A model generated the notes under the pieces. The model had not been told where the DNA came from. It saw only the letters and a program-made list of their open reading frames with translations, and searched no databases. Source: M3007 sp964646615 (GTDB lineage: Bacteria; Bacteroidota; Bacteroidia; Chitinophagales; Saprospiraceae). From it: a stretch of DNA of 5,934 nucleotides. The stretch covers positions 1 to 5,934 of the forward strand of contig CAZYEV010000060.1 of assembly GCA_964646615.1 (NCBI GenBank), in the 5' to 3' direction. Below are positions 1 through 4,460 of this stretch, one piece after another. The first letter of the stretch is position 1; each line of letters starts with the position of its first letter. The translations under genes were made by a program, and so were the position numbers.

Positions 1-39
1 GGGCAAAACAGACAGGATACGTTAACCCGGAAAGTGCAT

Positions 40-50
40 CCCCCCCCCCC
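40..50. repeat. Poly-C homopolymer tract (C11)
   Basis: Eleven consecutive C residues (G11 on the minus strand) lie in non-coding DNA about 95 bp downstream of the leftward promoter at 174-143. Tracts of this kind can slip during replication and change promoter spacing or leader length, and they are also common sites of sequencing length error. No reading frame that I trust crosses it, so any phase-variation role is speculative. Confidence 0.85.
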
Positions 51-142
51 GCCGAGGAGTGGTTTGTGTTGGGAAAAGGAACTTTTTGGAATAGTAAAAA
101 TCGGTGTGGTGAATGAATGAACTGAAGCGCTGAAGCGAAAGG

Positions 143-174
143 CAAAAGTAAGGAACTCGCCTGGAATGCTGCAA
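143..174 (-). promoter_or_regulatory. Bacteroidota-type promoter reading leftward
   Basis: On the minus strand a TTG (174-172) is followed after 21 nt by TACTTTTG (150-143). This is a full match to the Bacteroidota primary sigma-factor pattern TTG ... TAnnTTTG with an accepted spacing. Transcription would start near position 137 and run off the left edge, so the served gene is probably outside the window. It lies just downstream of the leftward terminator at 257-215, which suggests a new transcription unit after that terminator. Confidence 0.45.
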
Positions 175-214
175 TACGCCGGCGTGCCTCTTTGCAGAAA
201 TGTCGCGAAATAGC

Positions 215-257
215 AAAAAAAACGAGATGACACCTCCCTGGTGGGAGATGTTACCTC
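215..257 (-). terminator. Intrinsic terminator, leftward
   Basis: Read on the minus strand, positions 257-224 form a long hairpin. Its inner stem pairs 247-243 with 238-234 around a four-base loop. Beyond a single mismatch a five-pair segment follows (253-249 with 232-228, one G-U pair), then another mismatch and three more pairs (257-255 with 226-224). One base later comes an uninterrupted run of eight T (222-215). This is a textbook rho-independent terminator. There is no T-run on the plus-strand side, so it acts on leftward transcripts only. No protein gene lies upstream of it on that strand, which is why a non-coding RNA is suspected. Confidence 0.7.
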
Positions 258-405
258 TTGAGCGTTCGGAAAGGTGAAATATGCTGGCCCGGTCTCTTCT
301 GTGGAAATATCGGGCGGAAAGGCTCAAGATAACCTCTTTCACGCGGGCCCTTCATCCCTCAGGCATCCAGGGAAATGGCTTTAGGCGTTATATGCGCTGG
401 TTGTA
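215..405 (-). ncRNA. Candidate structured non-coding RNA (or terminator-linked leader), leftward
   Basis: On the minus strand, 340-322 pairs with 263-243 in a stem of about 18 pairs with a two-base bulge and one mismatch. Its core is TCTTGAGC against GCTCAAGA plus GTTA against TAAC. The enclosed loop contains a further hairpin with a GCCCG/CGGGC stem and an inner TTC/GAA stem. The 3' arm of the long stem (257-243) is also the 5' arm of the terminator hairpin, so the two structures exclude each other. A possible promoter, TTTG (446-443) then TATTTTCT (419-412), has a 23-nt spacer and would give an RNA of about 190 nt starting near 405. A long hairpin RNA of that length with a terminator recalls 6S RNA, but I cannot match a consensus, and a riboswitch-like leader is the alternative. 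The 5' end is a guess. Confidence 0.35.
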
Positions 406-511
406 GTGGATAGAAAATATCATTTTTGCGCATGATTTCCCTCAAACAACACATGGGCAGCGTTTGCCATTTTTGCCATCCTTTTGTTTAATTAAAGCAA
501 CATTTGAGACG

Positions 512-925
512 ATGAAACTGCATATTTCGCCAGAAAAGACGCTCCAGGAAGTACAGCAGGCTTTTCAATCTGAATACCCGTACTTGCAATTGAGTTTCTT
601 CACCCAGCCGCATCGGGCATTCAAAGGCTCGCCGGCAGAGTACATGGTTAAGGACGTTTCCACGCCATTAGGAGCGCTGATGCCGGAAGCCAAGTCGGGT
701 TTTGTGGACTTACCGCCTGACCTGCCCACTTTTGAAGCAGAGGCGCTTTTGGAGCGCACCTTCGGCCTGCACGTGCAGATCATGCGCAAGTCGGGCAACA
801 CCTGGCTCGTTACCAGCGCCACCGACCGGCTGACGCTGGCCGAGCAAAACGCCCGCGGCAAGGCGAGCGAAAACCCGGCTTTCCTGCCGCCCGACGAGGA
901 ATTTGACTACCGCGAGCAGGAATAA
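512..925 (+). CDS. Conserved Bacteroidota protein of unknown function, 137 aa
   Basis: A short soluble, acidic protein with no signal peptide or membrane segment. The ATG at 512 is chosen because the frame upstream can begin only at a TTG (464), and the sixteen extra residues (MPFLPSFCLIKATFET) look like translated leader. From 512 the start MKLHISPEKT and a helix-like LQEVQQAFQSEYP look natural. The most recognisable part is residues 84-99, FGLHVQIMRKSGNTWL, then TDRLTLAEQN at 104-113, followed by a disordered acidic tail. I recall small proteins with this block as common in Bacteroidota, without a known function; that is memory, not a search. Its GC-rich codon use after about residue 50 matches the porP/sprF region. 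It ends 62 bp before the left porP repeat and is probably an ancestral neighbour of that locus. Confidence 0.8.
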   Translation: MKLHISPEKTLQEVQQAFQSEYPYLQLSFFTQPHRAFKGSPAEYMVKDVSTPLGALMPEAKSGFVDLPPDLPTFEAEALLERTFGLHVQIMRKSGNTWLVTSATDRLTLAEQNARGKASENPAFLPPDEEFDYREQE

Positions 926-986
926 AAGCAGGCCGTAATTCAGCCCGGCGATGCGCAAGAGGACCGTGCTTTTGAGCGGCTGTTCG

Positions 987-1015
987 TTGGCAAATGCAAA
1001 AGGTGCGTACCTTCG
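987..1015 (+). promoter_or_regulatory. porP/sprF promoter, left (duplicated) copy
   Basis: TTG at 987-989 is followed after 18 nt by TACCTTCG at 1008-1015, a close match to the Bacteroidota TTG ... TAnnTTTG promoter. A start near 1020 would give a leader of about 22 nt before the ATG at 1042. The -7 box lies wholly inside the 178-bp repeat, while the first T of the -33 TTG is the base just outside it. In this position the promoter now reads into the R-M genes, with no terminator seen before 1256. Confidence 0.5.
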
Positions 1016-1165
1016 AGCGCAGAGAACAAAACCTGTCGTCTATGCCGTCTCGTTGGTTTACGGTGTGCTTGCTTTGCGGGTTTGCAGGGCTTTTGAAGGC
1101 CCAGGACCTGCATTTTTCCCAGTTTTATCACCACCTGATGCACTACTCGCCGGCGCGGGTGGGGG
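988..1165 (+). repeat. 178-bp direct repeat, left copy (5' end of porP/sprF)
   Basis: Identical to 3371-3548 at 173 of 178 positions, with no gaps. Mismatches are at 1045, 1063, 1068, 1136 and 1157. The copies diverge abruptly on both sides: at 987 against 3370 on the left and 1166 against 3549 on the right. The repeat carries most of the promoter, the leader, the signal peptide and codons 1-41 of porP/sprF. It marks the left boundary of the inserted R-M segment. Confidence 0.97.
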
Positions 1166-1269
1166 GTATTCCAACCCTCTACGACCACTATCTCCTATCC
1201 TCCGGCACCTCCCGCTTGCCGTACAGGTTTTTAGTTGCTACAAAAAAGAGGAAGCATGAAGCCCGATGA
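1042..1269 (+). pseudogene. Truncated porP/sprF 5' fragment fused to a foreign tail
   Basis: From the ATG at 1042 the frame encodes the same signal peptide and mature N-terminus (QDLHFSQFYHH) as the intact gene downstream, for 41 codons. At 1166 it runs into unrelated sequence and adds about 34 unrelated residues before a TGA at 1267-1269. It lacks nearly the whole beta-barrel and cannot make a PorP/SprF protein. Four of its five differences from the intact copy change the protein (P18S, V24L, L48P and R55L when counted from 994, fragment residue first). Two of these hit the PM..YSPALVG stretch that is usually conserved near the N-terminus of the family, so the fragment appears to be decaying. 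Its stop overlaps the endonuclease ATG by 14 nt, so translation of the fragment may help initiate the endonuclease. Confidence 0.85.
1248..1252 (+). promoter_or_regulatory. Shine-Dalgarno-like site deciding the endonuclease start
   Basis: GAGGA at 1248-1252 follows an A-rich run and stands three bases before the ATG at 1256. This favours 1256 over the in-frame TTG at 1235, which would add only seven residues (MLQKRGS). The spacing is short, and ribosome binding in Bacteroidota depends little on such sites, so the support is moderate. Confidence 0.45.
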
Positions 1270-2071
1270 GAAGTACCTCCAAATTTTCCTGGAGCCCATC
1301 CCAAAATGCCGGTATTACAAGCCCAAACTAGGCTATGGCCAACAGGCGGACGGCGTTACGCTGGAGGAATTTATGCACATATACGGCGCCGACCCTTTCT
1401 ATTCTTGGATAGGACTAAATAGCGGTCTTTTATACGCTACGCATAAAGCAGCCGGGGGCATGACCTCTGTTTACAGGCAGATTGGCGTGGGCTGTGAGCG
1501 CTTATTTCGAGAGATTATTTTAGATGCTGCAGAATATAATGATAATACTTTTGCTCAATGGAGCTACGAAGTCAAAACAGGCTCTGGCAAAACCCGCATG
1601 CTCTCATTAGACGCCCGATTGGAGGTTTCTGTGATAAAGAATACATCTGTCAGAGAGCGGCTATCTGTCTGGTTAGCGGAATACTGCCGAGAGCTGGGCG
1701 CACTGCAGCCCCCTGGTAACGGTGTTGTTTTTGAAGTACGACAGGGCTACAAAAGCAAGGACAGCAAGAGACAAAACGCCGATATAGACAACGCAGCTGT
1801 AGCCTGGGCCAATGGTTACCTGCCTGTTTTTGCCATTTTTTCTTCCCAGATAGACACCAACGTTGTGCTGCGCTATCGAAATAGTCGTTGTGGTATCCTT
1901 GTTGGCAACCGTTCAAGCGATCCTAATGTTTCCCTGTATGCTTTTTGCAAAGAGGTTCTGGGGTACGACTTGGCTCGTTTTTTTGAGGAAAACGCAGAGA
2001 AGTTTAAAAGTGAAATCAACAGCATTTTAACGGCCTTATTGGATGCAAACGAAACTGTTTCCGGTGGTTGA
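1256..2071 (+). CDS. Putative type II restriction endonuclease, 271 aa
   Basis: Probably cuts DNA at the sequence protected by the overlapping methyltransferase. The call rests on that pairing and on residues 160-176, EVRQGYKSKDSKRQNAD. This is a charged block preceded by a hydrophobic strand (GVVF), as expected for a PD-(D/E)XK-type nuclease core, with E160 and a nearby Lys (K166, K168 or K171) as catalytic candidates. It is followed by IDNAAVAWANGYLPVFAIFSSQID, consistent with a core helix and strand. I recall type II enzymes sharing this SKRQNAD-like block but cannot name a prototype or recognition site. The protein is soluble with no signal peptide, and 271 aa is ordinary for a type II enzyme. 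Codons are AT-richer than in the flanks. The start overlaps the porP fragment by 14 nt and the end overlaps the methyltransferase by 29 nt. No controller (C) protein gene is present, so expression may depend on the captured porP promoter and on overlap coupling. Confidence 0.72.
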   Translation: MKPDEKYLQIFLEPIPKCRYYKPKLGYGQQADGVTLEEFMHIYGADPFYSWIGLNSGLLYATHKAAGGMTSVYRQIGVGCERLFREIILDAAEYNDNTFAQWSYEVKTGSGKTRMLSLDARLEVSVIKNTSVRERLSVWLAEYCRELGALQPPGNGVVFEVRQGYKSKDSKRQNADIDNAAVAWANGYLPVFAIFSSQIDTNVVLRYRNSRCGILVGNRSSDPNVSLYAFCKEVLGYDLARFFEENAEKFKSEINSILTALLDANETVSGG

Positions 2072-3275
2072 GCGGCGCTCTGACTACACCTTCCAATACA
2101 ATATACTGTTGGGCCGACACGGCTGGCTCCGGCTGACGCCGGCTTACTCAGTTAAGCTCGTTCGTGAGTTGATAAAGAGCGATTGCCCAGCAGGCGCTGT
2201 TGTTCTTGACCCTTTTTCCGGAACGGCCACAACGGGCTTAGTCGCAGCAGAGATGGGATTAGCTGCTATTCTTCTGGATATTAACCCTTTTCTAATATGG
2301 CTGGGCAACGTGAAATGCCATTCTTTTGCATCAGTTGATCTGGAAGCGCTCCAGGCCCGATTTCGACGCTACCTCTCGCAGATAACGTTATCGGAGCACT
2401 ACTGGACTCCGCCCATACACAACATCGAGCGGTGGTGGCATCCCGAAACGCTGATTGTTCTGTCGAGTATCCGCCAACATCTGGTGGAGCACTTCGGCGA
2501 ACCCGGTTCAAACACGTATCACGACCTCATCTGGGTAGCTTTTTTGCGCTTAGTTATCGAAACGTCATCCGCCGCCTTTAACCATGTCTCCATGTCTTTT
2601 AGAGATGGCCCGGCGCCCTATGAATATGCGCACATCCGACACCTATTCGAGTCCATTGTGCGATATATCCTGAATTCAGCCAACACCCCGCTCAGCGGAA
2701 AGGCAAAAGTCTTGAATACCGATGCCAGAGATTTGTCTTCTTTAAGCGGGCAGGCCTTCGACATCGTCATAACATCGCCTCCGTATCCGAATAGGATTAG
2801 TTACATCCGAGAACTTCGACCGTACATGTACTGGACAAAATTCCTGCACAACGGTAGCGAAGCAGGCACTCTGGACTGGAAGGCCATCGGCGGAACCTGG
2901 GGGACGGCTACAAGCAATCTTAAATACTGGAAGCCGGTTAACCGAAACCTTCCAGAACAACTTTATGAGGTTTGCCATAAAATAGAGCAAAGCGGTGATA
3001 GAAACTCCATGTTGATGAGCGCCTATGTCCACAAATATTTTGACGATATGTTCTCGCATTTAGCCAGCCTCAGAAACGTGCTAAAGCCCGACGCCAGGTT
3101 ACACTACATTGTGGGCAATTCTTCTTTTTATAGCTATTTTGTGGATACGGATAAAATACTATCAAACATTTTTGCACAACTTGGCTATAAAAACACTGAA
3201 TGTATTCCTATCCGCAAGCGAAACAGCAAGCGCGGCCTGTTAGAGTTCCGAGTGAGTGCCCAATGGAGCCCGTAG
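2043..3275 (+). CDS. Type II amino DNA methyltransferase (m4C or m6A), 410 aa
   Basis: Transfers methyl from S-adenosylmethionine to an exocyclic amino group in DNA and would protect the host from the paired endonuclease. The SAM-binding motif I is DPFSGTATTG at residues 56-65, followed by an acidic position in LLDINP (D79). DARDL (227-231) and the catalytic motif IV TSPPY (244-248) follow. NVLKPDARLHYIVGNS (345-360) fits the later core strands. About 180 residues separate motifs I and IV and could hold the target-recognition region, an alpha-like motif order. TSPPY is commonest in N4-cytosine enzymes but also occurs in N6-adenine ones, so the modified base is open. The ATG at 2043 lies inside the end of the endonuclease gene in another frame, implying translational coupling. 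The gene appears intact. No terminator is seen in the 95 bp before the right porP repeat, so read-through into porP/sprF is possible. Confidence 0.9.
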   Translation: MQTKLFPVVERRSDYTFQYNILLGRHGWLRLTPAYSVKLVRELIKSDCPAGAVVLDPFSGTATTGLVAAEMGLAAILLDINPFLIWLGNVKCHSFASVDLEALQARFRRYLSQITLSEHYWTPPIHNIERWWHPETLIVLSSIRQHLVEHFGEPGSNTYHDLIWVAFLRLVIETSSAAFNHVSMSFRDGPAPYEYAHIRHLFESIVRYILNSANTPLSGKAKVLNTDARDLSSLSGQAFDIVITSPPYPNRISYIRELRPYMYWTKFLHNGSEAGTLDWKAIGGTWGTATSNLKYWKPVNRNLPEQLYEVCHKIEQSGDRNSMLMSAYVHKYFDDMFSHLASLRNVLKPDARLHYIVGNSSFYSYFVDTDKILSNIFAQLGYKNTECIPIRKRNSKRGLLEFRVSAQWSP

Positions 3276-3370
3276 GGCATATTGTTGAGGCATAGCATTT
3301 CACTGCAAAGCGGCCAGGTCAGAGGCCATAAAGCCGGATGGATGACCGAGGTTCTCGAAGGAGTTGACTC
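3276..3370 (+). other. 3' linker of the inserted segment
   Basis: These 95 bases lie between the methyltransferase stop and the right repeat. They resemble neither the ancestral left flank (926-987) nor the other end of the insert (1166-1255). The only fold is a weak GGCC/GGCC hairpin with an 8-base loop and no T-run, so it is not a terminator. Their last base places CTG, not TTG, at the -33 position of the downstream porP promoter. An alternative TTG at 3364-3366 stands 24 nt from the -7 box. Confidence 0.5.
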
Positions 3371-3398
3371 TGGCAAATGCAAAAGGTGCGTACCTTCG
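3370..3398 (+). promoter_or_regulatory. porP/sprF promoter, right copy, altered -33 box
   Basis: The -7 box TACCTTCG is preserved at 3391-3398 inside the repeat. The insertion boundary cuts through the -33 element: CTG at 3370-3372 replaces the TTG found at 987-989. The promoter of the functional gene may therefore be weakened, or helped by the alternative TTG at 3364-3366 or by read-through from the R-M genes. A start near 3403 would give a leader of about 22 nt to the ATG at 3425. Confidence 0.4.
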
Positions 3399-3548
3399 AG
3401 CGCAGAGAACAAAACCTGTCGTCTATGTCGTCTCGTTGGTTTACGCTGTGTTTGCTTTGCGGGTTTGCAGGGCTTTTGAAGGCCCAGGACCTGCATTTTT
3501 CCCAGTTTTATCACCACCCGATGCACTACTCGCCGGCGCTGGTGGGGG
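3371..3548 (+). repeat. 178-bp direct repeat, right copy (5' end of intact porP/sprF)
   Basis: Partner of 988-1165, offset by 2,383 bp, with 173/178 identity and no gaps. This copy continues in frame into the complete porP/sprF gene. At the differing residues it carries the family-like PM..YSPALVG, so it looks like the version under selection. Confidence 0.97.
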
Positions 3549-4423
3549 CCTTTGAGGGTGAGGTGCGGGCCATGGCTTTGGCGCGCAGCCAGTGGACGAG
3601 CGTTCCGGTATCGTACCAGTCGCTGGCGTTGGGCGCCGACCGCAAGATGTGGGAGCGCGGTGCTCAAGCCGTGTCGGCGGGTTTGGTGTTGCAAGGCGAC
3701 CGCGCCGGCGATGCGGGGCTGTCGTGGGTGCAGGCGAGCCTGTCGGTCAGCGCGGCTCAGCGCGTAGGCGAGCGGCAGCACGTTGCAGTGGGCTTCAGCG
3801 CCGGCCTGGCCCAACGGCAGTTTGACATCAGCCGCCTCAAGTTTGGCAACCAATGGACGGGCGACGCCTTCGACCCGGGCTTGCCTTCCAAGGAGGCGTT
3901 TGACCAGACGAGTGGCCTGCGGCCCACGTTGGGCGCGGGTCTGAGCTGGCGCATCCACAGCACCGACTACCGCAGCAGGGCCGAAATTGGTCTGGGCGCC
4001 TTCCACCTGAACCGCCCTTCGATAGGCTTCAGAGATGCGACCAGCGCGCTGCCGTTGCCCGTTCGATGGACGGCCAGCGTGCAGGCCACGCAAGCCCTGA
4101 GCGCACAGCTGGACCTGGTAATCGTAGGTGGCGCCTGGCAAATGGGCAGCGCCAGCGAGGTGCTGGCCGGAGGCGGCGCCCGCCTGTGGCTCAAACCTCA
4201 GGAAACGGCGCTGCGTTTTACAGCGTCTATGCGCATGGGCGATGCCATCATCCCTGCCCTCCAATACGAATTTGGCGACTGGATAGTGGGGGCCAGCTAC
4301 GACTGGAATATCTCTGATTTTCAGGTCGCTACCCGCAACCGGGGCGGTTTTGAGTTGGCTGCCGTCTATCGGCCCGTACCGGCTCCGCCCGTTAAGACGT
4401 TTAAATCCTGTCCGGTATTCTGA
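3425..4423 (+). CDS. PorP/SprF family type IX secretion membrane protein, 332 aa
   Basis: An outer-membrane beta-barrel of the PorP/SprF family. Members act in type IX secretion, and SprF-like proteins support secretion or surface attachment of particular cargo such as the gliding adhesin SprB. I choose the ATG at 3425, not 3377. It gives a clean Sec signal peptide (residues 1-20, ending LLKA) and a mature start QDLHFSQFY typical of the family, while the upstream ATG would translate across the -7 promoter box and leader. The N-terminal PMHYSPALVG, the alternating hydrophobic strands throughout, a late GDWIVGASYDWN strand (about 281-292) and the final CPVF (329-332) fit the family. Length is normal (about 300-350 aa). 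GC-rich codons match the downstream gene and differ from the R-M genes. The gene looks intact despite the insertion upstream because the repeat rebuilt its 5' end. The next gene is 37 bp away, suggesting an operon. Which cargo it serves cannot be told from here. Confidence 0.92.
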   Translation: MSSRWFTLCLLCGFAGLLKAQDLHFSQFYHHPMHYSPALVGAFEGEVRAMALARSQWTSVPVSYQSLALGADRKMWERGAQAVSAGLVLQGDRAGDAGLSWVQASLSVSAAQRVGERQHVAVGFSAGLAQRQFDISRLKFGNQWTGDAFDPGLPSKEAFDQTSGLRPTLGAGLSWRIHSTDYRSRAEIGLGAFHLNRPSIGFRDATSALPLPVRWTASVQATQALSAQLDLVIVGGAWQMGSASEVLAGGGARLWLKPQETALRFTASMRMGDAIIPALQYEFGDWIVGASYDWNISDFQVATRNRGGFELAAVYRPVPAPPVKTFKSCPVF

Positions 4424-4460
4424 CCATTACCGCCTCCCAAAAGCTGTTTTCTTCGCTACT

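Larger units (their letters stand above)
1..511. other. Non-coding region before the first CDS
   Basis: No credible protein gene is visible in these 511 bases. A 106-codon leftward frame (342-22) is open, but its translation shows no family resemblance and it runs through the terminator hairpin, so I treat it as chance. What can be supported is listed separately: a C11 tract (40-50), a leftward promoter (174-143), a leftward intrinsic terminator (257-215) and an inverted-repeat structure just upstream of it (243-340). Positions 341-511 hold only weak promoter-like words, such as TTG at 401-403 and CATTTTTG at 421-428 with a 17-nt spacer, which could serve the 137-aa CDS. Confidence 0.6.
1166..3370 (+). 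mobile_element. Inserted R-M segment with long target duplication
   Basis: This 2,205-bp segment lies between the two 178-bp copies of the porP/sprF 5' end and holds only the endonuclease, the methyltransferase and short linkers (90 bp before, 95 bp after). Its base composition differs from the flanks: for example 1501-1560 is 17/60 G+C, while 3781-3840 is 39/60. I see no transposase or integrase, and no matching inverted repeats at the two ends. Insertion of R-M genes with long duplication of target sequence is known from comparative genomics of R-M systems. An equivalent outcome would be single-crossover integration of a circle carrying a porP fragment. Removing one repeat unit (2,383 bp) would restore an uninterrupted locus exactly. 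Confidence 0.8.

Noticed and set aside
215..340. SAM-I, TPP or cobalamin riboswitch
   Set aside because: Some words are reminiscent (GGCCCG and a closing stem), but the conserved core sequences of these classes are missing or in the wrong order on both strands.
22..342. A 106-codon leftward open frame in the first region
   Set aside because: No recognisable family. It runs through the terminator hairpin, its T8 run and the poly-G tract, and its low-complexity translation (FFLLF, RRGGG) looks like chance.
994..1041. Upstream ATG (994 and 3377) as the porP/sprF start
   Set aside because: It would place 16 charged residues before the signal peptide and translate across the -7 promoter box. The ATG at 1042/3425 gives a normal signal peptide.
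951..1259. A 102-codon plus-strand frame across the left repeat
   Set aside because: It is an out-of-frame shadow of the porP fragment (a similar shadow appears at 3364-3555) and has no family features.
3276..3370. Terminator after the methyltransferase
   Set aside because: Only a four-pair GGCC hairpin is present, with no T-run, so it does not meet the standard for an intrinsic terminator.
3185..4264. A 359-codon leftward open frame opposite porP/sprF
   Set aside because: It is antisense to a well-supported gene. The translation is rich in Ala, Arg, Gln and His, as expected for the reverse strand of GC-rich coding DNA, and it also spans the repeat junction and the methyltransferase end.
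4350..4460. N-terminal extension of the TPR/PD40 protein from a TTG
   Set aside because: It overlaps the end of porP/sprF and puts 37 Arg- and Pro-rich residues before an obvious signal peptide. The ATG at 4461 is far more natural.
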